Counted from the stretch's first letter, positions 15,924-24,337 are shown. The stretch is DNA of 48,428 bases from Bacillota bacterium (GCA_024679955.1 JAILCQ010000002.1:1-48428), one strand, 5' to 3'. A program made the numbers and translations. Notes: generated from the letters alone by a model not told the origin.

Positions 15924-17123
15924 TTATTCCGGCCGGTAATGCTTGGCCAGGCCTCCTTCTCCGGTTTCCCGGTATTTGCTGAACAGATCGCAGCCGGTTT
16001 CATACATGGTCTTCACCACGGTGTCAAAAGAAATCTTTCTGGCATAGGTGAGGAAATTGGCCAGAAGCAAGGCGTTCAGGGCCCGCATGGCCGCCACTGC
16101 ATTCCTTTCGATGCAGGGGATCTGCACCAAACCGGCTATGGGGTCGCAGGTCAGACCCAAATGATGTTCCAAAGCCGCTTCCGCGGCATATTCGATCTGC
16201 TCCCAATCCATGCCGTGCAAAGCGGCCAAGGCCGCCGCCGCCATAGAGCAGGCGCTGCCGATTTCCGCCTGGCAGCCGCATTCCGCGCCGCTGATGGAAG
16301 CGTTGCTTTTGATGATATTGCCCACCAGCCCCGCCGTGGCCAAAGCGTGCAGGATATCCTGATCCGTAAACCCCCGCTTGTCCTGCATATACAGGAGCAC
16401 GGCGGGCAATACGCCGCAGGAGCCGCAGGTAGGCGCGGTGACGATGCTGCCGCCGGCGGCGTTTTCTTCCGCCGCAGCAAAGGCGTAAGCGCATACCAGG
16501 CGGCATTCCCTGGTCTCGCTGGTTTCGTCCATATGCTTTTGCCGGTATAAAAAGCGGGCTTTGCGCAATACATGCAGGCCACCAGCCAATTCCCCTTCCG
16601 CGGCCAAACCGGCGTAAATCTCGTTTTTCATGGCCATCCAGATATCGGACAAAAACGTCCATATCTCCGGCCCTTCCATCTGTTCCACATATTGCCAGCA
16701 GGTCAGGGACTTGTCCAGGCAATAGTTTTTGATTTCCGAAAAATTGCCGTGGGGATAGACCTGAGGCGGCGCTTCCCATTCTTCCCCCTGCATGACGATT
16801 TTACCGCCGCCGACGCTTTCCACCCGCCGCTCGCCGCAGATCTCGCCGTTTTCCAGAGCCTGCAGAACCATGGTATTGGGATGAGCCACGGCGGTTTCGC
16901 TATCCCAAACGATTTGGCAAGCCTTGGGCGCGAAGGCAGTTTCGATGGCCTGATCGGTCAAATGCCCCCGGCCGGTTTTGGCCAAAGAGCCGTATAAAAC
17001 CGCCCGATAGGCATGGGCCTGGGGATAAAGCGTTTTGAAGATGCGGGCGGCCTTCTCCGGCCCCATGGTATGGGAGCTGGAAGGGCCCCTGCCGATACGG
17101 TACAGTTCTCTGAGAGATTCCAT
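15924..17123 (-). CDS. sdaA: L-serine dehydratase, single-chain iron-sulfur type
   Basis: The enzyme deaminates L-serine to pyruvate and ammonia with a [4Fe-4S] cluster. The 399-aa protein combines a beta-type domain at the N-terminus (RGPSSSHTMGPEKAA) with the alpha-type catalytic domain. Probable cluster cysteines are in APTCGSCGVLPA, SGAECGCQAEIGSACSM and GLTCDPIAGLVQIPC. It is the first gene of a minus-strand group running to selA. The link to serine-dependent Sec synthesis could be chance. Confidence 0.93.
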   Translation of the reverse strand: MESLRELYRIGRGPSSSHTMGPEKAARIFKTLYPQAHAYRAVLYGSLAKTGRGHLTDQAIETAFAPKACQIVWDSETAVAHPNTMVLQALENGEICGERRVESVGGGKIVMQGEEWEAPPQVYPHGNFSEIKNYCLDKSLTCWQYVEQMEGPEIWTFLSDIWMAMKNEIYAGLAAEGELAGGLHVLRKARFLYRQKHMDETSETRECRLVCAYAFAAAEENAAGGSIVTAPTCGSCGVLPAVLLYMQDKRGFTDQDILHALATAGLVGNIIKSNASISGAECGCQAEIGSACSMAAAALAALHGMDWEQIEYAAEAALEHHLGLTCDPIAGLVQIPCIERNAVAAMRALNALLLANFLTYARKISFDTVVKTMYETGCDLFSKYRETGEGGLAKHYRPE

Positions 17124-17165
17124 GCCTCCGCCTCCCTGTTTTTTACCGCGACCGCGCTATAGATT

Positions 17166-17193
17166 ATTATAACACAGCGGCGGCCATTTCCAA
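17166..17193 (-). promoter_or_regulatory. sigma-A promoter of the serine dehydratase operon
   Basis: The minus strand shows TTGGAA, 16 bases, TATAAT, about 45 bases before the sdaA start. Confidence 0.65.
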
Positions 17194-17252
17194 ATCTTTT
17201 TCCTTCTATTCGTTGGCGCCGGCACTATAAAACAAAAAATCCACCCGTAGTT

Positions 17253-17280
17253 TTGCATTGTTAGTGGAATGTGGTATAAT
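17253..17280 (+). promoter_or_regulatory. sigma-A promoter of the DUF2156-coaX-birA group
   Basis: TTGCAT, 16 bases and TATAAT precede the first plus-strand gene by about 60 bases. Together with the promoter at 17166-17193 it forms a divergent pair. Confidence 0.7.
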
Positions 17281-17342
17281 ATAGCGTACGGCAAATCCAT
17301 CTTTGCTTTTTACCATTTCTATACCTTCAACGGGAGTTATAT

Positions 17343-18233
17343 ATGAAATACAGACCCATTACCCTTGCGGATAAGTCTCTTTTTGATCAGTTTTTAGACG
17401 CGGGCAACCACTCGTTGATCACCTATAATTTCGCCAATCTCTATCTCTGGCGGCACTGGGACCGTTTCACCTGGCAAATACAAAACGACGCCCTGTGTAT
17501 CAAAAGCGAATATAACGGCAGGTCTATGACTCTGCCACCCATTTGCCAAGACCGGGAGAACCTGTTGGCGACCACGGAGGATTTGATACGCCAATACCGG
17601 GAAAACAGCCTGCCTTTTATTATGACCGAGGTTTCCCAGGATATGTGGGAATTCTTTGAACAGGCTTGGCCCGGGCGTTTCCGGGCGGAGGAACACCGCA
17701 GCGGCGCCAACTACATATACCGGCGGGAAGATTTGGCCAATTTAAAGGGCAAACATTACGATTCCAAACGCAATCATATCCACCGCTTTGAAAAAGAATA
17801 TCCCGATTATCAATTTGTTCCCTTATGCCGGGATTTGGTGGACCCCTGCAAACAAAGACAAAAAGCCTGGCGCTACAGCCATAACCCCGACAACGAACAG
17901 TTGATCCTGGAAGAACAGGGCATCATGGACGCTTTGGATCATTATCAGGAATTGGGCCTGAGCGGCGCTTGCCTATTGGTGAACGGTCAATTGGAAGGCT
18001 TTACCCTGGGCAACCGGCTGGACGGACAGACCTGGGCCGTGCATATCGAGAAAGGAAATATGCAGATCCATGGCTCGTACCAGATCATCAACCGGCTCTA
18101 TGCCAGGGATTATTGCCAGGACGCGGTTTTCATCAACCGGGCGGAGGACATGGGCGACCCCGGCTTGCGCAAATCCAAGCTGAGTTATCACCCCTGCCGG
18201 CTGGAAAACAAGTATCTGCTTACGCTAAAATAG
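17343..18233 (+). CDS. DUF2156 protein (phosphatidylglycerol lysyltransferase C-terminal domain-like)
   Basis: The 296-aa soluble protein resembles the stand-alone GNAT-like domain found at the C-terminus of MprF-type lysyltransferases (LPG synthase C). Recognisable parts are SLITYNFANLYLWRHWDRFTWQIQNDALCIKSEY at the start, NLKGKHYDSKRNHIHRFEKEYPDY in the middle and INRAEDMGDPGLRKSKLSYHPCRLENKYLLTLK at the end. It has no membrane segments, so it is not a full MprF. The substrate is unknown. It follows a GGGAG site and its own promoter. Confidence 0.88.
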   Translation: MKYRPITLADKSLFDQFLDAGNHSLITYNFANLYLWRHWDRFTWQIQNDALCIKSEYNGRSMTLPPICQDRENLLATTEDLIRQYRENSLPFIMTEVSQDMWEFFEQAWPGRFRAEEHRSGANYIYRREDLANLKGKHYDSKRNHIHRFEKEYPDYQFVPLCRDLVDPCKQRQKAWRYSHNPDNEQLILEEQGIMDALDHYQELGLSGACLLVNGQLEGFTLGNRLDGQTWAVHIEKGNMQIHGSYQIINRLYARDYCQDAVFINRAEDMGDPGLRKSKLSYHPCRLENKYLLTLK

Positions 18234-18323
18234 CCTGAAAAAGGCGGAATCCCCACAGAAACCGGCGGCGTCGTGCCCTGCCAGAAAAAACGGCGCCGGT
18301 AAAAGCACTTTTGAGACAAGCTT

Positions 18324-19217
18324 ATGACCAATCAACGCATCCCCCTTCGCTTCCGCTATGCCGCCGACCGGGATACGCCGGCGGTCATGGAACTATGGGC
18401 CAAGGATTTTGAAAGCTACGAGCCCTATTACAGCTGGTATTTTTCTTGCATATACCGGCCGGAGCGCACCTTGCTGGCTCTGACCGGCGACGGCCGTTTG
18501 GCCGCTTCCCTGCAAATCGCTCCCTATACCCTGTCTTTGCCTCAGGGGCCCCAGCCGGCGGCCTATCTGGTAGGCGTCATCACCGAGCCTTCCCTGCGGG
18601 GCCGGGGCGCAGCCATGCAGCTTTTGCAGTATAGCCTGGAACAGCTGCGGGAGCAGGGCTATACGGCCGCGCTGCTGTATACGGATATCCCCCGCTTTTA
18701 CCAGCCACTGGGCTTTCGCCATGCCTATGCCCTGCAGCGGGTCTCCCTGCCGGCGAGCCTGCAGGAAACGGCGGCCGGCTGGCAAAAAGCCGCCGTCAAT
18801 CCGGAAACCATCGGCCAATGCGACGCCATATACCGTCGCATGACCGCCCCCTGGCAGGGCTATATCCTCCGCAATGCCGAAAACTGGCGGACGCTGCTGG
18901 GTGAATTGCAATGCGATCAGGGCAGCGTATGGATACTGCCGCAGCAGGCTTATGTCTGGCTGTATCCGGAAAACGGCGGTTTGATCGTGCGGGAGATCGG
19001 CTATACGGATAGCATATCTTTGCAGTCGGCTTTGGCCTTGTGCGGCCGTTTGGTCTATGAAGGCGGCTTCCGCCATGGCCGCTGGCTGGCGCCGCTGACC
19101 GCGCCTTTGCCCCCGGGGGTGCAGGGGCAAACCGTGCCTTTTGTCATGGCCAAATCCTTGACCGGCGATCCCTATTTGCCCCCATCCGCCGCCAATTGGA
19201 TCAACGAATACACCTGA
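18324..19217 (+). CDS. GNAT-family N-acetyltransferase, Eis-like
   Basis: The 297-aa protein has an N-terminal GNAT domain with the acetyl-CoA loop VGVITEPSLRGRGAAMQLLQYSLEQL (about residues 85-110) and the helix IPRFYQPLGFRHAY. A second domain of about 140 residues follows, as in Eis-type acetyltransferases. The acceptor is unknown. The ribosome site before the ATG is weak. The gene lies 90 bases after the DUF2156 gene and just before the MtnA-like gene. Confidence 0.88.
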   Translation: MTNQRIPLRFRYAADRDTPAVMELWAKDFESYEPYYSWYFSCIYRPERTLLALTGDGRLAASLQIAPYTLSLPQGPQPAAYLVGVITEPSLRGRGAAMQLLQYSLEQLREQGYTAALLYTDIPRFYQPLGFRHAYALQRVSLPASLQETAAGWQKAAVNPETIGQCDAIYRRMTAPWQGYILRNAENWRTLLGELQCDQGSVWILPQQAYVWLYPENGGLIVREIGYTDSISLQSALALCGRLVYEGGFRHGRWLAPLTAPLPPGVQGQTVPFVMAKSLTGDPYLPPSAANWINEYT

Positions 19218-19254
19218 AATGGATTATGCATTATACGAAAAGGAGAAACCGATC

Positions 19255-20319
19255 ATGAAAGCGTATCGCCGCGGCGATGAAAATTTGGCTTTTTTGCTGC
19301 GCTATGAAAATGTGGCCTGGTATGAGGCGGGGGTTGTCCGCATCCTGGACCGGCGCATTTATCCGCTGAAAACAGAGTTCGTCGCCTGTCACAGCTATCA
19401 GGAGGTGGCCCAGGCCATCGCGGATATGGTGACCCAAAGCGCCGGCCCCTATTACGCCGCCGCCATGGGCATGGCCCTGGCCGCCTGGCAATGCCGGGAC
19501 GCCGCCGATCCGCTGGGCTTTTTGACCCAGGCCGCCTATACCTTGAGCCATGCCCGGCCCACCACGGCGGTAAGGATGGAAACCGTCACCCAAGGCTGCC
19601 TGCGGGCTGCGGAGCAGGCTCTGGCGGCAGGCCGGCCTCTGGATCAGGCGATTTTCGACTATTCTTTGGCCATGCTGGAGGCCCGCTACCGGCGCATTGC
19701 CCAAACCGCCGTGCATTTGGTGGATTTTTTCCCCAAAAAGGGCTTGATCATGACGCAATGCTTCGCCGAAACCATTGTCGGCGCTATGCTGCGGGAGGCG
19801 GATGAAAGGGGCTATGATATCGCCCTGATCTGTCCGGAGACCCGTCCCTATCTGCAAGGGGCCAGGTTGACCGCTTCCGTGGCCTGCGACCAGGGACATG
19901 AGGTAACGGTGATCACCGACAATATGCCCGGCTTCGCCCTGGGACAAAAGGATATCTCCCTGTTCACCTGCGCCGCCGACGCCATCACCATGGACGGCCA
20001 CGTGGTCAACAAGGTGGGCACTTTTCAAATCGCCATGCTGGCCCATTACTATCATGTACCTTGCTATGTCACCGGCGCGCCGGACCGGCAGCTGCCGGCC
20101 ATCGACAGCGTGACGATAGAAAACCGCGACCCGGAGCAGGTTTTGCACTTTATGGGACAAAGGACCGCCATGCCAGGCGTAAAAGGCTGGTATCCGGCTT
20201 TTGATATCACGCCGCCGGAGTTCATTACCGCCGTGGTCACCGACCAGGGCCCCTTTTCCCCGCTGCGGCTGGCCGAATATTTTGACCGCCGGGATGGGGA
20301 CGACGGCTTTTTGGTATAA
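19255..20319 (+). CDS. eIF2B/MtnA-like sugar phosphate isomerase homologue
   Basis: The 354-aa protein has the fold of methylthioribose-1-phosphate isomerase and ribose-1,5-bisphosphate isomerase. The N-terminal domain (VAWYEAGVVRILDRRIYP..., EVAQAIADM) is MtnA-like. The Rossmann-like half retains a Cys at 169 (LIMTQCFAETIV) and an Asp at 242 in CAADAITMDGHVVNKVGTFQIA, the positions of the MtnA catalytic pair. The usual RGAPAIG loop is replaced by AGPYYAAAMG. ATG 19255 is preferred over ATG 19219 because AAAGGAG lies at the right distance. No methionine salvage genes are nearby, so the substrate is open. Confidence 0.8.
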   Translation: MKAYRRGDENLAFLLRYENVAWYEAGVVRILDRRIYPLKTEFVACHSYQEVAQAIADMVTQSAGPYYAAAMGMALAAWQCRDAADPLGFLTQAAYTLSHARPTTAVRMETVTQGCLRAAEQALAAGRPLDQAIFDYSLAMLEARYRRIAQTAVHLVDFFPKKGLIMTQCFAETIVGAMLREADERGYDIALICPETRPYLQGARLTASVACDQGHEVTVITDNMPGFALGQKDISLFTCAADAITMDGHVVNKVGTFQIAMLAHYYHVPCYVTGAPDRQLPAIDSVTIENRDPEQVLHFMGQRTAMPGVKGWYPAFDITPPEFITAVVTDQGPFSPLRLAEYFDRRDGDDGFLV

Positions 20320-20342
20320 GAAAACAGAAAGGGGAATGCATC

Positions 20343-21107
20343 ATGCTGCTTACCATCGATTGCGGCAACACCAATATCGTTCTTGGCTTATATGAGGGGG
20401 ATACCTTGCGCAACAGTTGGCGTATATCCACCGTCAGCAGCAAAACCGAGGACGAATACTATGTGCTGTTTCAGAATATGTTGGCTGCCGGCGGCCTGGG
20501 CCTGAGCCATATCGACGGCTTTATCGTTTCCTCCGTGGTGCCCTCGGTTACCACCGCCCTACGCCGTTTCGCCGCCAAATATTTGACTTTTCCCGCCAGT
20601 TTTGTGGACGCCCATACCGAAACCGGCGTACCGATACGGATAGACAACCCGGCGGAAGTGGGGTCGGACCGCATCGTCAACGCTTTGGCCGGCCATCACA
20701 AATACGGCGGCTATCTGATCATCGTCGATTTCGGCACCGCCACCACCTTTGACGTGGTTTCTCCCCAGGGAGAATATTTGGGCGGCGCGATCTGCCCCGG
20801 CCTGGAGATCTCCGCCGGCGCTTTGTTTGCCAAAGCCGCCAAGCTGGCCAATATCACCATGGAAAAACCCGCCCATATCATCGGCAAAAACACCACGGAA
20901 TGCCTGCGTTCCGGTTTGCTGTACGGCTACGGCTGCCTGGTGGACGGGCTGATCGAAAAGATGACAAAAGAATTGTCCGCCAAACCTATGGTCATCGCCA
21001 CCGGCGGCCTGGGGCAACTGATCAGTGAATTCAGCGAAAAAATCGACGTGGTGGATCAACTGCTGACCCTGGAAGGCTTAAGGCTCCTGTGGGAAAAGGG
21101 CTGCTGA
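20343..21107 (+). CDS. coaX: type III pantothenate kinase
   Basis: CoaX phosphorylates pantothenate, the first step of CoA synthesis, and is insensitive to CoA feedback. The 254-aa protein has the ASKHA fold, with MLLTIDCGNTNIVLGLYEG at the N-terminus, IRIDNPAEVGSDRIVNALAGHHKYG in the middle, then IIVDFGTATTFDVV and GGAICPGLEIS. Length is standard. The spacing to birA, about 20 bases, is the common coaX-birA arrangement of Bacillota. Confidence 0.97.
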   Translation: MLLTIDCGNTNIVLGLYEGDTLRNSWRISTVSSKTEDEYYVLFQNMLAAGGLGLSHIDGFIVSSVVPSVTTALRRFAAKYLTFPASFVDAHTETGVPIRIDNPAEVGSDRIVNALAGHHKYGGYLIIVDFGTATTFDVVSPQGEYLGGAICPGLEISAGALFAKAAKLANITMEKPAHIIGKNTTECLRSGLLYGYGCLVDGLIEKMTKELSAKPMVIATGGLGQLISEFSEKIDVVDQLLTLEGLRLLWEKGC

Positions 21108-21127
21108 GCCAGAACAAGAGGTTGCTT

Positions 21128-22105
21128 ATGCGCGATACGATACTCCGGCTTTTAAAAACCCATGAGGAAATATCCGGCCAAGCCATCAGCGACCGGCTGC
21201 AGATCAGCCGCTCGGCGGTAGCCAAGCATATCGCGGCTTTGCGCAGCTACGGCTATGTCATCGAAGCGACGCCCGGCAAAGGCTATCGCCTGCTGTCCAG
21301 CGGCGATACGGTGCATCCGGCGGAGATCCGCGCCTTGCTCCCCGCCGGCCAGCCCTGGCAGATCCGCTATGAACCGGAAGTGCTTTCCACCAATGTGACC
21401 CTGCGTCAAATGGCGGAGCAGGGCGCGGCGGATCATACCGTGCTGCTGGCCGACCGGCAAACCGCCGGGCAGGGCCGCTTGTCCCGGGTCTGGTATTGCC
21501 AGCCCCAAACCGCCGTCATTCTCTCCCTGCTGCTGCGGCCGCCCATCGATCCTTATCTGGCCGGCACCATTACCCTGTTGACGGCGGTGGCGGTTTGCGA
21601 CGCTTTGCGCAGCCTGGGGGTGGAAGCCTATATCAAATGGCCCAACGACGTGCTGAGCGCCGGCGGCAAAAAGCTCTGCGGCATCAAATGCGAGATGCGC
21701 TGCAGCATGGATATTTGCCATTGGCTCATCGCCGGTTTCGGCATCAACGTCCGCAACAGGCAATTCCCCCAGCCGCTGCAGGATATCGCCGGCTCTCTAT
21801 ATACGGAAACGGGGCGGGACTTCCCCCGGGCTAACCTGGCCGCCGCCTGCCTGGACAGGCTGGAAGCCCATTATCAAACCCTGCTGCATCAGGGCTTCGA
21901 GCCCCTGCGCCGTCTGTGGCTGCAATACGCCGTCAGCATCGGCAAACCGGTAACCGCCGCCCTGCCCGACGGCCGCCGCCTGCGGGGCCTGGCCCTGGAT
22001 ATCGACGCCAACGGTTCCCTGCTGCTGCAGACGGAACAAGGCGTGCAAACCATCCACTGCGGCGATATTTTTCCGGAAGCGGCGGCGGATCACAGCCGCC
22101 GGTAA
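21128..22105 (+). CDS. birA: bifunctional biotin-protein ligase / biotin operon repressor BirA
   Basis: The 325-aa protein attaches biotin to carboxylases and represses biotin genes. An N-terminal winged helix (about residues 1-60, ISGQAISDRLQISRSAVAKHIAALRSYGYVIEATPGKGYRL) is followed by the ligase domain with GQGRLSRVWYC (the variant biotinyl-AMP loop) and IKWPNDVLSAGGKKLCGIKCE. A C-terminal SH3-like domain ends the protein. ATG 21128 is chosen over a GTG at 21089 that would overlap coaX. Its end overlaps the convergent ferritin-like gene by 16 bases. Confidence 0.95.
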   Translation: MRDTILRLLKTHEEISGQAISDRLQISRSAVAKHIAALRSYGYVIEATPGKGYRLLSSGDTVHPAEIRALLPAGQPWQIRYEPEVLSTNVTLRQMAEQGAADHTVLLADRQTAGQGRLSRVWYCQPQTAVILSLLLRPPIDPYLAGTITLLTAVAVCDALRSLGVEAYIKWPNDVLSAGGKKLCGIKCEMRCSMDICHWLIAGFGINVRNRQFPQPLQDIAGSLYTETGRDFPRANLAAACLDRLEAHYQTLLHQGFEPLRRLWLQYAVSIGKPVTAALPDGRRLRGLALDIDANGSLLLQTEQGVQTIHCGDIFPEAAADHSRR

Positions 22106-22491
22106 ATCGCCGCCAGGATGCGGGCATGCTCCTTTTGATCGCTGACGACGATTTCCAACAGATCCTTTTGCCGCAGGCATTTCACGTCGTCGATCCATTC
22201 CTCATAAAAATCGATGGCCGCCAGTTTATCGCAAATGGCTGTACGCAGCATATCCGGATAGTTTTTCGGCAAACTCAAAGAAACGGATGGGCTGGGACAG
22301 GCCCGGCCGGTCAGGTCCTCATATATGCCTTCCAGAAAATAGTAATGCCGGCGATCCTCCCGGCGGATGGCGCTGAGCAATTCCTTATCGTGCCGGTTGA
22401 CGGCCGCCTGGGCCATGATGCCCAAGGCGCGAACCGCCCGGCTTTGTATCAACATCCCCTGCCGCAAACGATCGGCCAATGTTCTTTCCAT
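22090..22491 (-). CDS. ferritin-like protein
   Basis: The 133-aa all-helical protein has repeated E/D...H patterns suited to a ferritin-like four-helix bundle: REDRRHYYFLEGIYEDLTG, then CDKLAAIDFYEEWIDDV and VSDQKEHARILAAIY. These may bind a di-metal centre. The specific family and substrate are unclear. It is convergent with birA and overlaps it by 16 bases. The ribosome site before the ATG is modest (GGGGG at about 9 bases). Confidence 0.7.
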   Translation of the reverse strand: MERTLADRLRQGMLIQSRAVRALGIMAQAAVNRHDKELLSAIRREDRRHYYFLEGIYEDLTGRACPSPSVSLSLPKNYPDMLRTAICDKLAAIDFYEEWIDDVKCLRQKDLLEIVVSDQKEHARILAAIYRRL

Positions 22492-22578
22492 AAATACGCA
22501 CCCCCGTTGCTATCTATATGCAGCGGGGGATTTGATTATTTGCCGTTTTTGGAGGTTACTGTGGTATATCCTAAAGAT

Positions 22579-23316
22579 TCATTCTGCATTGCTGTCAATT
22601 GTTTTATCTTTGTTTATTTCGTTCATGTATCCGGCTGTGATGATACCAGCAGGGAGCGCAACAATAGCAATTCCAAATAAAGACGATACCATAGTAACAA
22701 TTCTGCCTAAGGCTGATACCGGATATATATCTCCATATCCAACGGTTGTAAGGGAAACGGTTGCCCAATATATTGCATCAAAAAAACTGTTGAAAGATTC
22801 CGGCTCGACGTTAAAAACGATTAAAGCAGAAATAAGAATATAACCGCCAGCCAAAGCGCCAACCGCAATTAACGACTCTCTTGAAGATCGTAAGACATTT
22901 CCGATAATTTCAATACTCTTAGAATATCGCAGCGCCTTAAAAACACGTAAAACTCGCATTGCACGAATCATTCGAGAAATACGCAACAGTTTAAAACCAT
23001 TGCTGATAAAATGTAACGAAGGAAGTATTGATAACAAGTCAATAATCGCCATTGGCGAAACTGGATATTTAATAAATGATGCCAGCGTAGTATTTCCAAA
23101 CTTATAATCGGCGGTTATCCAACGCAGAATATAATCAATTATAAAAATCGAAACAGACACTCTATCTAATACATTGCATAAAGTGTTCTCTTCTTTGAAC
23201 ACAAGAGGAATAAGGCTAATCACAATTATTATGATCATTGAGAAATTATACACAGAGTTTAGCGTATCATGGTCATTGGACTTTTCAATGATTTCATATA
23301 TTCTTTTACGATTCAT
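22579..23316 (-). CDS. voltage-gated potassium channel, six-TM type
   Basis: The 245-aa protein follows the Kv plan. Helices S1-S3 are followed by an S4 with repeated arginines (LLRISRMIRAMRVLRVFKALRYSK), S5, a pore helix with the selectivity filter TTVGYGD, and S6. It lacks a large C-terminal ligand domain. AGGAGT precedes the ATG. The gene is clearly more AT-rich, with less GC-biased codon use, than the neighbours on both sides, which suggests it was acquired by transfer. Confidence 0.93.
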   Translation of the reverse strand: MNRKRIYEIIEKSNDHDTLNSVYNFSMIIIIVISLIPLVFKEENTLCNVLDRVSVSIFIIDYILRWITADYKFGNTTLASFIKYPVSPMAIIDLLSILPSLHFISNGFKLLRISRMIRAMRVLRVFKALRYSKSIEIIGNVLRSSRESLIAVGALAGGYILISALIVFNVEPESFNSFFDAIYWATVSLTTVGYGDIYPVSALGRIVTMVSSLFGIAIVALPAGIITAGYMNEINKDKTIDSNAE

Positions 23317-23369
23317 AGAATGCTTTACTCCTAGTACCCATTATGGATTATATTAATACCAAACGTCTG

Positions 23370-24176
23370 TTATTCCTTTAATTCTTCTGTTTTATAGACG
23401 TTATAGCCTTCATACCTATAACTGGCATCGATACCCTTCATATAGACCTCTCTGTCGTGAATCCGATCCGTGAGCGCCGGCTTCAGCAAGGCTTTGATCT
23501 CAATATCTTTGACCGGGCTGCGTTGCATGGCCAGCAAATAATCCTCTTTATCCACTTTGCTCCAGTCTATGACTTGCCCAAGTTCCTTTTTCAATATGGC
23601 GTCCAGCCATATGCGCATGCTGCGTCCATTGCCCTCCCGGAAGGGATGGGCGACGTTCATTTCCACATATTTTTCTATGATATGATCGAAGGTATCCTGG
23701 GGCATTTTCTCAATATGGTCCAATGCCGGCTTCAGGTACAGGACAGGCGCAAAACGGAAATTACCTTTGGCAATATTGACGCTGCGCATCTTACCGGCAA
23801 AATCGTAAATTTCGGAGAAAAGATAGCCATGGATCTGCGCCAAGCCTTTAAAAGTGCCGGTTTCAAAAGCATCGATCATTCCTGTATCAAATAATTCCAA
23901 TGCTTTTTTCTTGCTGATCCGCTCTTCTTCCCGTTCAAAGTAGGCGGTATCCTCTTTTATGGCTATCACATGATAAAGGCCTTGATCTTCCAGGATTTGC
24001 AGATTGCAACTACGGCACAGTTCCCGCAGTTTTTGCATAGCGGCAGGCGCGGGTTTACTGCGGCCATTCTCCCAGCGGTTGACCGTAGCAAAGCTGACCT
24101 GCAACAATCCGGCCAACTCCATCTGGGAAAGGCCCAGGCGGCAACGAATATCTTTTATCATTTGGGCGCAGTTCAT
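23370..24176 (-). CDS. HTH-Fic protein, class III-type adenylyltransferase
   Basis: Fic proteins usually transfer AMP from ATP to a hydroxyl of a target protein. The 268-aa protein joins an XRE-type helix-turn-helix (about residues 5-55, LGLSQMELAGLLQVSFATVNRWENGRSKP) to a Fic domain with the intact motif HPFREGNGR at 177-185. Near the C-terminus S252-x3-E256-G257 (SYRYEG) matches the inhibitory motif of class III Fic proteins such as that of Neisseria meningitidis, where it blocks ATP binding. ATG 24176 is used because GGAGG lies six bases before it; a TTG two codons upstream is less likely. An inverted repeat in the promoter suggests control by its own HTH domain. Confidence 0.92.
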   Translation of the reverse strand: MNCAQMIKDIRCRLGLSQMELAGLLQVSFATVNRWENGRSKPAPAAMQKLRELCRSCNLQILEDQGLYHVIAIKEDTAYFEREEERISKKKALELFDTGMIDAFETGTFKGLAQIHGYLFSEIYDFAGKMRSVNIAKGNFRFAPVLYLKPALDHIEKMPQDTFDHIIEKYVEMNVAHPFREGNGRSMRIWLDAILKKELGQVIDWSKVDKEDYLLAMQRSPVKDIEIKALLKPALTDRIHDREVYMKGIDASYRYEGYNVYKTEELKE

Positions 24177-24208
24177 GGCCAACCTCCGTTAGACAAAGCT
24201 TTCGGCAG

Positions 24209-24265
24209 ATAGTATAACATATTTTTTATAATCCGGCAATATGATGCGAATAAATGTTATACTAT
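24209..24265 (-). promoter_or_regulatory. promoter and palindromic operator of the HTH-Fic gene
   Basis: The minus strand shows TTGCCG (24234-24239), 17 bases, then TATACT (24211-24216). The -10 lies inside ATAGTATAACAT (24209-24220), which is repeated inverted and without mismatch as ATGTTATACTAT (24254-24265). The arms are 45 bp apart centre to centre and bracket the promoter. A repressor bound to both could close it; the HTH domain of the Fic protein is the obvious candidate. Confidence 0.65.
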
Positions 24266-24306
24266 TTGCCTGCGGCGGCAAGATTTCCCCGCCCGCAAAA
24301 GGGAGA

Positions 24307-24337
24307 AGCCGGGGCAGGCCCATGGTCTGCCCCGGCT
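24307..24337 (-). terminator. terminator of the aldehyde dehydrogenase gene
   Basis: AGCCGGGGCAG and CTGCCCCGGCT form an 11-bp stem with a 9-base loop. On the minus strand it is followed by TCTCCCTTTTG, a weak T run. Confidence 0.7.
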
